Positions 25,801-37,551 of a stretch of 64,000 nucleotides of DNA are shown here, piece by piece. Source of the DNA: Boswellia sacra. Lineage: Eukaryota; Streptophyta; Magnoliopsida; Sapindales; Burseraceae. A program made the translations under genes and the position numbers. Position 1 is the first letter of the stretch. Each line of letters opens with the position of its first letter. Location: the NCBI GenBank assembly GCA_013180625.2, contig SNVD02010473.1, forward strand, positions 3,658,001-3,722,000, read 5' to 3'. The notes under the pieces are model-generated. The model was not told where the DNA came from and ran no database searches. It worked only from the letters and a program-made list of their open reading frames with translations.

Positions 25801-28800
25801 AAGAAGACTAATAAAATGTAAAGAGATGGAATGAGCAGGATGCAGTGACATAATGAAGCAGGAACCTGATGAACAGGAATATGTGAGATAAATGTCTCTG
25901 GAGAGGAGCTTCTCAAAGCTTCTGTGAGATTGATGCACACAGCCAAGCACTGAAATGGATCCTCTGCCTTTAACCACCACCGTCTTCCTTCAAGTGGTCT
26001 GTCTGCAGAGTCAAATATATCATCCAAGTGGTTCTCAGTGAAAGCCAATCGACCTTCATGAGACAATTTATCCACACCACCAGCATATAGATTCGCTAAG
26101 TGTATCTTTAACCAGTGTAAGCCTGACTTCCCAAGAGGACGCCCCTCTGCAAACTCCAAAATGCCCCGACAAAGATCTGAACCAAGATGATTTAAGTACG
26201 GATGCATGGGATAGGCACGCCCTCGAAAGTCAAGATTGTGTGGGTAGTAAAAACCTTCTTCATCCTTCATTCTCCGCGCAACCTGCTCCCACATGTAAAG
26301 AGTTCACATAAATCCTATTAGGACACACGACAAAATTATTACTTTACATGAAGGCTATAATCTTACAGAAAGTTTCAGTTCTATGTCACATCGCTGCGAA
26401 TGTCTCTCCCTATTCTCCTTTTTGATAGATCTGACCTTCCACTTCCATTTTCTAAGCTGTGCTTCATCTTCAGTATCTGGCTTCGCTGGTAAAGGAATCT
26501 GCCGTGCAGAAGTTGGCAGCTTGGTAAATCTAAGTGCCCCAGAGGCCCCTTTTTTTAAGAAGAAACTAAGTAGGTACATAATTATACAATATAAAAGAAG
26601 TTACATGTATGAAGTGGACCAGGTGTTCACATATATAAAAAAAAAGGGCAGGGGCAGCAAAACCTATGACAAAAAAATCAGCAAATAGCATCCAAAATCT
26701 GCTACAAATTAAAATTACCGAATAAAAGAAATGCCCCTTCTCTAGACAACCAGACGTCATAGACCACACTGAATAGGGAAAAGTGAATAATCAAGAACAT
26801 AAAGAAAACAGTTGACAGAGTAACTCACATCATCACGGTCAACCAAATCAGCAAGACGGCCCCCACTATTCCATATTCTATCTACAACAGTAAGTACCCT
26901 CTTGTTTACCCTCCATCTAGTATTTCCAAGTGTATCCAAGGCCTGGAAAGTTTAACAAATGATTATCATCTTGTCTATGCAAGGTAAGAATGGTTCAGAT
27001 CAAATAGTAAACAATACAAAAAAATTTCTGCAGCAAATCTATCTCCAAACCTCAAAAACTGGTTCTAGTTGCTTCCTGGGGGCCCTCTTAACTGCATCAC
27101 GTTGCTGCCGAGCTCCATGTGTTCGCATAACGTAAGATGGTAAGAACAAGTGTGCTCCTTTGTCATAACTGCAGAGGAAGAAAATTAACCGTACTGTGAA
27201 TAGAGAATAACCATAAAAATCAAAGGAATTGACCAGGTAAGCTCTTTCAGACATGTATAAATAAATTTTGATAAGCAATATTTGACTCCAATCATGAAGA
27301 TCAATGCTGGATTCCTATTACACATTAGTGACTTTGGAGCCAGATCTCCAACTTCCTCTGCAGTGTTTCAGTTTGATTTCAAGTTTGGCATAGACCAATA
27401 CTGAAGGAGGGGAACATGCGGTTACCTTGCCTCCACTGTGTTGCTAGTTATTGGAACACAAAACATACTTAACCCTTACAATTAGATGCCCGGAATGAAG
27501 TAATAAAACTTTCCCCAAAGACCTAAAATCATGATTTCCTATCCTCAACAATCCAAATACCAAGATATTCAGAAATAATAAAATGAATTATATTATCTTT
27601 ACTTTCCATAATTAACAATTTATACACCTTTACAGAGTCTTAAATCCAGCTCTAAAGGAGATAATGATGCAATTAAGTGAACCCACAACATTCACAATTT
27701 TGAGAAGAAAATTTGATTTAAGATGCACTACCAGTATCTGGAGCCTAAGTGCAAAGCAGAATGTTCAAAAATAAGGATAAGAGAAAATGGCAACATGAAA
27801 TTTAAACTGTCATACCCTGTCCACTTGACTGGGGGCACCAGCATTGGCATATAAGGAATCACCATATGTCTAGCCTGGTGATGAAACAACTTTATCATTT
27901 CTTATACATGGAAAGTGAACAAGAATTCAAAACTCCAAAAGTTTGAAAACATACAACTTAATGTCTAAAGAATAACAAAACACAACAATGACAGGAAAAA
28001 CTCACAGTTCTCTCCAGGCCTTTGAGAACTAACGGGTCACATTCAATAACACCATACTTTCTGCTGCTCGCCCTGTTCCATGATAAGCCAGAAGGACCAG
28101 CTTGAGAAGACATTAAAAATGAATCAGTCCACAGGAGGATGAGGAATAACTACTCACCTATTTTCTTTTACTACAGCTCTGATTGTGTGCGCAAATGCAG
28201 GTCGAATATCAGGTGGGCCATCATCTAACTGATCAGCTGGAGGTTGAATATAAGCTCTTTGTATCAACAATTCAATAAGACGGCTCCCAACCTGAAACGC
28301 AAAAAACCAAAGATAACGTTTTTATGATGCACATAATCAAAAAGAAGGCACAGACTTTTACTAGTGATTATAACAGAACATGGAAACCTTCACTTTTGCA
28401 TCCTGGCCCCAGGCTTTGAAATCATCCTTTTCCTTCACTATTTGCCTCACTGCTGGCAGCTTTTGTTTTTTAATCAGATCAGTAACCTTTTTTCTCAACT
28501 TCTCTTGTTCTGAGCTTACAGTATCAGTTTCATCTCCAGCAGCTTCATCATTTTTTTTGCCCTTTTTCCTTTTGGTCTTCTCCAAAAATTTGTGGATTCT
28601 AGCCTGAGCCAGCAGGGAAATAATGATAGATCAAACTTCAGTTTAAAAGAAAAGAAAAGGAAGGGAGGAGACCAAAGATATGAGGTTGCACCATGTGGAT
28701 TAAGAACAGCATGCATGCATAAAATTAAAAACACACACACACATATATAAGCACGCCACGCATGCCATTGACACCAAACTGACAGAAAATCCATATGCTA

Positions 28801-30832
28801 TAAAAGAAAGGCACAGAGAAGGATGTGAGCAAGCAAAACCATAGAAATATAATACAGCCAAAAGATCTCAAATGTTACATGATATAGAATTGTGCCACAT
28901 ATTACCACATAATATCAGTGCTCAAACAGTAGAAGGAGAGGATTCATATTCAAATATGTCAAAGCCCAAACAATAAAAACATTTATCAACAAAAAAGCAT
29001 GCGATCCTGGCTTCTTACAAACTAGTATTATATTTTTTAACTTTGCCCTGTAACAACTGATAGTAATCAACCCATATCAAAAGACCCAGCTAAATCCCTT
29101 AGGAAAGATGTCAAGCCCAGCAAGAAAGGAACCCTTTTATAGCTAGGCCAAAAAGCTACACCTGTTATATTGTCTAAAGTCCCTTAGAAAAATTCCGCAC
29201 AGGAAATTATCCATACAAGAAATAACCCCAATGGTTGAGGCTAGTTGGCAGCACAGTGAAGGCTTTCCAGCTGATAGCTAAAGACCCTGGACCTTTTTAA
29301 CTAGTTCACCATGTTCAAAACTGGAGGCTGCATTTGAACTCTACAACTTTGGTAGTTAGGAAATTATCCATTTCAATAAAGTTTTCACTTTTCACCAACA
29401 ATACTAAGAAGTAATGTTGAAAATATCTCAAAAATTTAAAACAGGAAAAAACCTAAATAGCTTCACATAGTTATCCTAATCAAAGCTTTATGAACTTTGC
29501 ATACCCTAAGAATTCAAAATTTACGCTCGCCAGATAATTCTCATGGAGCTATTTTGAATGTTTCCATAGGTTTGTGTCCTCAGAAAAGATTCTCGAATTC
29601 TCATTCTTGACGTGCTTAAAGACTTTTCGTGATTCTATTCTTCCCTTTCTGTTATTTGGTAAGTTTCATATCACTAACACATAATCCTCTATTTCAAACT
29701 TCAAGGATGTACGACATATGCCTATGCTTAACCAACTTTAAGGAAAAATAACGATCATATACCTAAAAAATTGCTATCCAAGCCTAAAGGCTTAAAGACA
29801 AATAATTACCATACATATACTAAATCATACTTAAATAAAATTTCAATCTACTAGGATTGAAAACAAAAACAGCCAGTAAAAACAACGAAAACAACATTCA
29901 GTCTCACCCACCTCCTGCTCAATGGCATCACCAATCATGCAAGCAGCCTGTACAACTCGAGCTTGTCCATGGTACCCTCCAGTCATCAACAGCCCCATCA
30001 ACTTATGCATTGTAATAACCGCCATCATATCCGCTGGCAATTGATTGAAATATGGAGCATATGCTGCCCTATTCTTCCCAATTCTACGAAGCTCTTGCTC
30101 CTCAACAATAGCATCTCTCAAAGGCTCAAACCATCCAAGAAACAGTGACTTCATATACGGTAAATTAGGAGCAAGCTTTTGCTCGCACATATCCGCCAAT
30201 AGCTCCCTATATTCTTTAGCTGCTTGTTCCCATGCCTCAGTTTCAATCTTCACTTGCCTTCTCCTCAGCATTCTATACCTAGAAGACCCCATTCCTCGCT
30301 GAACTCTTTGCTTCGTTTTTTCACTATTCTCTCCCCCTTTCTGCTCTTCTTTCTTCATTTCTTGCACCAAGTCTTGAATCTCCTCAACAACTGACACATC
30401 TTCTTCAACATCAGTTGAAGAAACAGCCTCTGCTACACTAGCATACGCTCTTGCGCACAATCCATTGCACCAATTATCATTCTTTAAAGCCCCAAAACTT
30501 GGCCTCCCCATATAATCTTCATTACTCAAAATCTCACCAATCCGACGAGAACCCACTTCAAAACTTCCACGAGGAACCAACTCCGAGCATCCAAACTTGA
30601 GCTTATCCCGCAAGTTTGAGCCTTGAGAAAAACCAAGAAAGTTGTAAGCACGTGAAGAGGGTTTTTTACAAGCAACAACTGACCTGGAAAGGGCTTGTTT
30701 GGCAACGTTTCTCCACATAACGGAGGAAATCTTACGTGGGTTTAGATGAAGAATTTTGGGTTTTTTATAGTTGTAAAGAACCAAGTGATCAAATTTGTTG
30801 GTGGAGAATAGAGGGGTTTTGGTATTGGACAT
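22839..30832 (-). CDS. RPOT2: Phage-type organelle RNA polymerase RpoTmp (mitochondria and plastids)
   Basis: Nineteen minus-strand exons: 29912-30832, 28388-28603, 28158-28291, 28006-28072, 27816-27874, 27051-27168, 26829-26942, 26367-26498, 25866-26282, 25270-25320, 25118-25188, 24784-24868, 24465-24617, 24259-24333, 24055-24144, 23917-23964, 23507-23621, 23317-23420 and 22839-22949; 1026 residues (family about 1010). It is a single-subunit T7-like polymerase. Catalytic residues are visible: D727 in [13 protein letters not shown]798/K802/Y810 in [14 protein letters not shown], and H958-D959 in VHDSYWTH; it ends SPYFFN as family members do. MSNTKTPLF at 30832 and the internal [13 protein letters not shown] (30718) resemble the two starts of Arabidopsis RPOT2 rather than RPOT1 or RPOT3, so dual targeting is inferred. 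An upstream in-frame ATG at 30913 is less likely the start. Two exon pairs split catalytic motifs. Confidence 0.95.
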
Positions 30833-31928
30833 CAATCGATTAGTGTAGGATTCTTCTTGTGAGGAAAATAAATGGTGGAACCAAAATGGAAATAATTTTG
30901 TGAATGAAAGCAAATAAATTCATAGAGAGAAAGTAGTAGCCGCCTTAAACCCTGCTTAAACCTTTGTTGTTGCTTGCTTTGGCTTTTTATCACTCCATCA
31001 TACGTTTGTTTTTCTTTTCATTTTACTTGCGGTCTATCTGGCACGAAGCAAACAAAGGGGAGGGATTATTTATAGCTTTTAGTTCTTTTGGGGTTTCTAT
31101 GATATTTTGACAAACGATTTGTGAGAAAGATATTAACATTAACCGACATCTAAGGTTTGGGTCTCCTGTTAAATCCAGATATTTTCATTTAGGGACATTT
31201 TGATCCCTATATATTAACAATTGTCTTCAACACCCGTAAGACTGAGTTATTAAATATTGGAATGAAGTGTCAAGTTTGAAAATTATCTGTATATACGGCG
31301 GCTCGAAATCCTAGTGATTCTGGTAAAATCTTCCCTTTGCAAAATGGTGCCTCAAGAAAAATAAATAAATAAAAAGACGATGCTAAATTCCGTGTTGATT
31401 TTTAGGTCAAGTAAGAAACCTCTTCTGTGCAGAAGGTTTTTGAAATAATTTTGTAATTATATTTCTTCTTACTAGAAAAATTCATTTAATGTATCTACCA
31501 ACTCCAATCACTATTCATAATTACTTTGGTTGTATATACAATAGACTATGAACACACTTACCTGATGCACAATTACCCTTTTCAAGAAAAAAAAAAAAAG
31601 AACATTTATAGTATAGGCAAGATATTTCTCACAATCTTAAGGGTGATCATCATTTTTTCTTCTTGTTCATTTTTAATCATGAATATTTTAATGGAAAAGA
31701 TGATAAATCACGGAAAAGATGACTCGTGATAATAATAAAATGTTATGGGTTATCGGTAGTATTCATTAACCATCCATTGATCTGTATTAAAAAATATATA
31801 AAATAAATTGAGCTGGGCTTATTATGACATAAAACTAGTGCCTCTAAGATAAGCAATAGATTTATGGACTCACTGGTGTGACGTTTCGAATCTCGTGGAA
31901 TTGCTGCTGCAATTGAAAAATCGCTTCG

Positions 31929-31938
31929 TATATATAAT
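31929..31938 (+). promoter_or_regulatory. TATA-like box upstream of an orphan short frame
   Basis: TATATATAAT lies 67-76 bp upstream of an ATG in good context (AAAAATGGCG). Spacing fits a TATA box with a start site near 31960, but nothing proves transcription. Confidence 0.3.
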
Positions 31939-32004
31939 ACTGAGGAGCCATTATAGTGGAAAATTTTGGCGAATCACTGACTAATCATCAGCGTCGCAGT
32001 AAAA

Positions 32005-32124
32005 ATGGCGTTATCCGTTGTAAGAGTTCAAATATTCTTCCCTTCAGCCTTTTCCATTCCAGCTAGCACAAATCCTCAAATGAAGATAATGTCAGAACGC
32101 GCAAAACAGGAGATAAAACATTAG
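32005..32124 (+). pseudogene. Orphan short frame, possible relic of a transit-peptide-bearing gene
   Basis: A 39-residue frame begins MALSVVRVQIFFPSAFSIPA, which is rich in Ser, Ala and hydrophobic residues with no early acidic residue, like a plastid transit peptide. After its TAG the same frame stays open for 18 more codons. A TATA-like box lies upstream. I do not recognise the protein and found no continuing exon, so this is a candidate gene remnant only. Confidence 0.2.
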
Positions 32125-33308
32125 GATGTCAAAAACTCAAAGCTTTCCTCGCTTATCAGTGCAGAAATGGGAACGTGATAGATGGATCCATGAAGTAATA
32201 GATCATTTCCGCCATCTGCTACTGATTACACATTGCATTAGCAAACAACGATGAAATTTTTTCCTCTGACTCCAAACTAGATGGTGAGCTAGTACAGGAG
32301 AGGTAGCGTGGCGTTGATGGGTGAGAAAGATGATAATCAAAGAAAATAATGAAGTCACTATGCCAAATTATTCTAAAGAAGCCCCATTTAACTTTGGAAC
32401 CTGAAACCAATCTAAGATATGCTCCCTACTTCACTTGAAATTTAGACTTGCAACGGCTTCTCTCGATAGCCAAGCCACATATATCAATCACACCATTCAC
32501 AAGGGCAATACTTAATATCATGCCATGAATTAGCATGATGTTTGAAAATTTCCATCCATTAAAAGTAACCACCAACAATGATATAAATTAGAATATGAAG
32601 ATACTCATTAATGATACTCAATAATGAGGATCATCAGAAACCGTTTAAATGAACACTAGAGAGAACACATGTGAAATTGTAATGCTAAAATCTTTACTTA
32701 TGGAATTTGTAATTGACTTGATTTGATAGGAGCGTGGAAATAAGTTTCAACTGCACTCTGGATATTTACAGATATATGCAAGCATACTGCCATTCTAACT
32801 TAAAATCCATTACCAGCGGGCTGTTAGCAAGAGTAATTAAATACTACTGCATCAAATTCAGTTTCTGAATCCATTCCCCACCCAACAAGGGGGCAGCCAG
32901 GCAGGAGATTTTTGTTATTGTTACAATTGTTGCTAAATTGTCAATTTCCAGGTTTGGGGCCAATGCTGGCAGAAAGACAGGGCATCACAAACTGCTTTTC
33001 AGGAGTGACATTTGTCATCTGAAACAGACACTTCCAACAATGTCCTTTTTGGTATTGCAACATAGGCAAACAAAAACAACTTGCATGCACCGAGTGAGCA
33101 AGGGAGAGAGCAGAGATTTATTAACTGGGAAGACAATAAATTGAGATACAAGATTTGCTTCATTAAATAAATTTCCTATTTTACTCTGAAAAAGTATAAG
33201 GAACAATAAGACATCTTTTTCTATCACCCAGACAATCCCACCAACCAATCAAATAAATAGACGTGAAGCCAAATACAAACACAATTTGTGGACTGACCTT
33301 CCATCATT

Positions 33309-36148
33309 CTAGACACTTGTTGCTGTAGGCTTGAAACAATCAATATTGCATAATCTAACTGATCTCATCATGTCTCCTAACCTGCCACAACAAGTCAAAA
33401 ATTAAGATTCAACAGTCAAGAAAACTATGATGTTACATAACCGTGTGCCGCAACAGAGGCATATTGCTTAAAGGAAAAAGAGCTTAACGAAAAAACACCC
33501 AGTCAGTGATGTAATGGCTGACCGGTCAATACTGTTCCTCGCTTTCTCTGGTGGGTCCATGCCACTAAAACTTTTCTCAGGGCGATCCACACTCTTTCTT
33601 GATTTTTCTCTTCTATCAACACTGGTTCTTGATTTCTCTCTATGGTCAGTGCTTGGTCTTGGTTTTTCTCCTTGGTCGGTACTCGGTCTGCATTTCTCTC
33701 TGTGATCTATACTTGGTATGGGTGTCTCTCTAAAATCTGTGCTCTTCCGGGGATTCCCTGATTGATCCATAATAAGCCCAGATCCATTTCTCAGATGTGA
33801 TTTCTCAATCGCTGATATGAACTTCTTGAGATGCTTGATATATTGGGGGAAAAGCTCTAGGTCACAATGTTTCCCTCCTTTAACCCATAATGGTTCATAC
33901 TTCTCTTTACAGAGATCCCAAAGCTGCTTACCATGGGACCAATCTACAACATCATCAGCAGTTCCCTACAAGTGGCACGCAAAATTACAGAGCAAGCGAT
34001 CTTAGTGAACAAGTTTCGTTTAGAAAACTATTGAAGTATGTTACATGCCCCAAGTTGTATAAGATTAATTTCACTTCTTGAAGAACAGGAGGCACACTAA
34101 TCACGAAATGGCTGATATGTTACGGTTGTGCAAATTTATATCTAGAGGGCACTCCCATTTAAATCTTGATGAAAGTTTTTATGCATATCAAATATGCTAG
34201 AGATTGAGTGCATTACGGTTTTGTAAATATGCAAGAGAACAAAACACGATGCCTCCTTCAATCTGTGTGAGCCATATCCACCTAAGCATACGGCTGAGAT
34301 TCTACAGTATACAGATAGCAGCTTCAATAAACAAGCTATCAAAGGGATGATAAATGAACTTAGAACCCCATGAAAGTCATTGAATAGCTGTTCTAGAATA
34401 CATCACAGCTACATAAGATGTTTAATCTTATTAAATCTGCTGATCAGCCTTCCTCAAACTTTTGGGATAGTGGCTAGTAGTTGGAGAACAACTAAAGAGA
34501 ATTTGAAAATATGGTTAGCTTCCCCAATAACTAAAGATTAGGCAGGCTTTAGAAGTAAAGGAAAGGGTGGAAATATATTTCCAATTGAGTTCTCCCAGTT
34601 ATCTCTGGTTACATAGATAGAGTAACAAGCAAGTATAACTCCTAAGTCACCACAAGATCTCAATAAATAAATAAATAAATAATTGAATGATGTATGAGAT
34701 GACAAAAATACTGCAAGAGATGTAAGATGATGGTAAAGCTAGTGTGCTTCACATTAGAAATCAATGGAATAATCAGCAGGTATAACAGCCTAAAAGAGAA
34801 TGGCTTTCCCATCTACCACATACATCCAAAAAGAATCTTTATTTTCTTTCCATGTCAGTATTAAGGTATGCCAATATCAACATCAGATGAGGAAGTGACT
34901 CCTTCACAATTCAAGTTCCACTAATTCCCATTACATTCTCTATGTTTCCTAAATCATTGCTACATCACACAAAAATGCTTCCACAAAACAGGAATACATA
35001 TATTTATTGGTTCTAAATAATTAAATTCCAAAACTAGCATTCAAAAGATTCTAGTTGTAATCCAAACCTAATTAGTTTAAATGGAGAAATACTTACATGA
35101 ATGACTAGGACAGGACAATTCACAAACGGTATTTTGTCAATATTCTGCAACAACACAACCAAAAAAAAAAAAAAAAGAGTTGTCTCAACATTTGTCAAAC
35201 AAGTAAGGCCTCAAAATTCAAAAATTGAGCATCAAACAGAGGAAAAATACCTTATAAATATCAAACCAATATGTTCGCTTCACCGGATACATAACCCGGA
35301 GACCGGACAAGATTGGACTGTGGAGAATTACAGCCCTCAATTTAGGTAGCCGTGTCGCCAAATCTAGAGTTGGTCCACTCCCAACTGATTGCCCATATAA
35401 GATAACCTCTTCCTCCTTCACCCCATATTTCTCTTCGAGGCATCTATATACAGCTTCTATGTCATAATAAGTATTTTGCTCAGTTGGCTGCTCAAAACAT
35501 AGAACATACCGCACAAAGTTTCAGTGGTTTTCAATAAAGTACTAAAACATCAAATCTATCACTCAGTTTCATTGCCTTGAAACTACCCAACAATTTCAGA
35601 AGATGCAAAAGTACTAAAAATCAAAGCTTTCCTCTTATCCCACATTTTCTCAGCAACCAAACGTAACAAAAATTCTAAAAACAATACCTTTCCAGTTGAC
35701 TGGCCATACCCCGAATAATCATACCTGCAAAAGCACCACAAACATAGCAGCTTTAAAAATACAGCATAAAAACATTCACATCAAATTACATAAAAGTACA
35801 ATTACAGTTAAAAATTTTACAAACTGACCCCATCAAGTTGACTCGAAGATGAACACTGAGCTCATAGAACAGATCATACATCTGACCCAGATCAGCAGCG
35901 TTACCGTGAGAGTACAACAATGTCAACTGCGCTGCAGGATTCTTAAAATACACCGCCACCACCTGATTCCCTCGATTTGTATCCAGCTTCAAAACGTCGA
36001 CGTTCTCCCTCATAGCAACCCCGGACATCACCAGCTTGCCCCCCGCCACCTCTTCATCCGCCGCCGCCGCCGTCGTCACCTCGTACGATGGCGGACTAGG
36101 CGGGAAGAAAGCAAACTTCGCCGCCATAGTCGACGTCACCGCCCCCAT
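33309..36148 (-). CDS. ABHD17-like alpha/beta hydrolase (acyl-protein thioesterase family) with repeat tail
   Basis: Six exons on the minus strand: 35829-36148, 35688-35724, 35251-35487, 35097-35144, 33523-33965 and 33309-33381; 385 residues. The fold is alpha/beta hydrolase with nucleophile S153 in GQSVGSG, acid D218 in HGTADDVVD and H247 in [24 protein letters not shown] and [12 protein letters not shown] are signature blocks of the plant ABHD17 (bem46-like) family. Animal ABHD17s remove palmitate from membrane proteins; the same is inferred here. The N-terminus MGAVTST has Gly2 and Ser/Thr6, as N-myristoylation needs, and would attach it to membranes in place of the animal Cys cluster. Residues 289-358 form seven decapeptide repeats. 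The last exon (LGDMMRSV...TATSV) is short and was chosen because the CG|GTCAGC donor keeps frame and matches family C-termini. Confidence 0.9.
33523..33743 (-). repeat. Seven tandem decapeptide-coding repeats in the ABHD17-like gene
   Basis: Thirty-base units encode the pattern S-x-D-x-x-E-K-x-x-x seven times (for example [40 protein letters not shown]), followed by SIDR. The tail is highly charged and probably disordered. Confidence 0.85.
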
Positions 36149-37040
36149 CCCAGAACACAAAAAACTGAAACCCACAAAAACCGAATACTCCTACTATCAA
36201 GAGAAGCTGGTCAGTGAAAATCTGAAGTGAAAGTGAAAGAAGAGGACAACATGAGATGGAGCTGGGAGGTGGGGGGAGTGTTTGGATGGCGAGAAAATAA
36301 GAATGGTTTGGGGGTAAAGTGGAGTAAATTCCGGCGAAGAAGAGGAGAAAAGCACGTGTGAGACATATAATTAAGGTTACGGAGCAGTGATTGGGTGATA
36401 GTGATGTTTGATAAACAAGAGTGAGCGATTTCTTGATGGGTTGCCACGTGTCCTTGTAGGGCAAAGGACCTGTTTGTTTTTGTCTCTTTTTTATTTTTTA
36501 ATTATATTGTCAAATGCTGCCAGCTTATCGTTTGTTTTTGAGTTGCTTTTAACGGCTGGAAATGGCTGTGTCGTGTATGGGCAGCTCCGTCACATGTGGT
36601 GGTGATTCGACAGTTGATTTCCTTCTTTGTTAATCCACATTTTAGTTTTATATTTTATTTACTCAGGTAAAATATTTTTTTTTGTTTTTTATCTTTTGAG
36701 TTTGATTAAAAAACAAAAATTTCCCTTACAAGCTGCAGATTAATCAGTTTAGTATTGTTAGACAGTTGGATATATCAGATGAGTAAATCTAATTAATTTG
36801 ATTGTCATTGACAATCAACACTTGTCAGTTAATTAAGTACCTCTAACAAACTATCTTAAAGAGTGTTGACTAGGCCATAAGTAAAAATTATATGCTTTTA
36901 CTAAAATTTAAAAAAATTATTACAATTTTGTTATTAATTTTCTTTTTTTAATCTCGTGGAAGTTTTTTGGTATCAGTTGATTTTTTTCAAACTCAATGTT
37001 AAATAAATGGTTAATGTCACAAATCTACTCTAAATTCACC

Positions 37041-37551
37041 AAAATTTCACATGACTATCTCTACTTTTAAAAATCTTACATATATCGTATCCTATCCATT
37101 AAGGACAGTTAAAAATTATGTTTAAAAAAAATAAAATTTTCAAATTACTCTTAGTTGACCATTAAAAAAAATTCAAAATTTTTTAAAATAACAATAAAAT
37201 CTAAAACTTACTAATAGTCTTCTACTTTTGGAAGTCTTAAAAAAAGTTTACTATCACAGCAAATGATATATAAACTTAAAAAAAAAAAAAAAACTCTTTA
37301 TTAAAATATTGAAATGATAAAAAATTTATCACATTTGCATGTACAAAAGTTGTCTTATAAAGTATAAGTCTTTCAAGATAAATTTTTTAATTTTTTTTTA
37401 TTTTTGAATATTTTGAATATTTTGAATAGTAAACCATAGACAATTCAGAAAATTTATAGTTTTTTAACAAAAATGTTAACTATTCTTAATGGAGATGAGA
37501 GGTATACGGGATTTTTAGAACTAGAGGTGGTCATCTAAGATTTCAACAAAC
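37041..37551. mobile_element. Inverted-repeat element (MITE-like, long terminal inverted repeats)
   Basis: The left arm (37041-37140) and the reverse complement of the right arm (about 37455-37551) share, in order, AAATTTCACATGAC / GAAATCTTAGATGAC, CTCTA, TAAAAATC, CCATTAAG, then AGTTAA. The arms are diverged and the AT-rich centre is non-coding. No target duplication was resolved, so the family cannot be named. Confidence 0.5.

Larger units (their letters stand above)
30833..33308. other. Intergenic region between the RPOT2 promoter and the ABHD17-like 3' end
   Basis: About 2.5 kb. The right part should hold the 3' UTR of the ABHD17-like gene and the left part the RPOT2 promoter and 5' UTR. 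It also contains the orphan promoter-like site and short frame listed at 31929-32124. Nothing else is recognisable. Confidence 0.5.

Noticed and set aside
30045..30302. Plus-strand open frame of 85 codons
   Set aside because: It is antisense to RPOT2 exon 1 and resembles no known protein.
31882..31905. TTCGAATCTCG, reminiscent of a tRNA B box
   Set aside because: No A box at proper spacing and no cloverleaf could be drawn.
35849..36217. Plus-strand open frame of 122 codons with a His/Arg-rich product
   Set aside because: It is antisense to exon 1 of the ABHD17-like gene, whose frame is clearly conserved; its composition is a by-product.
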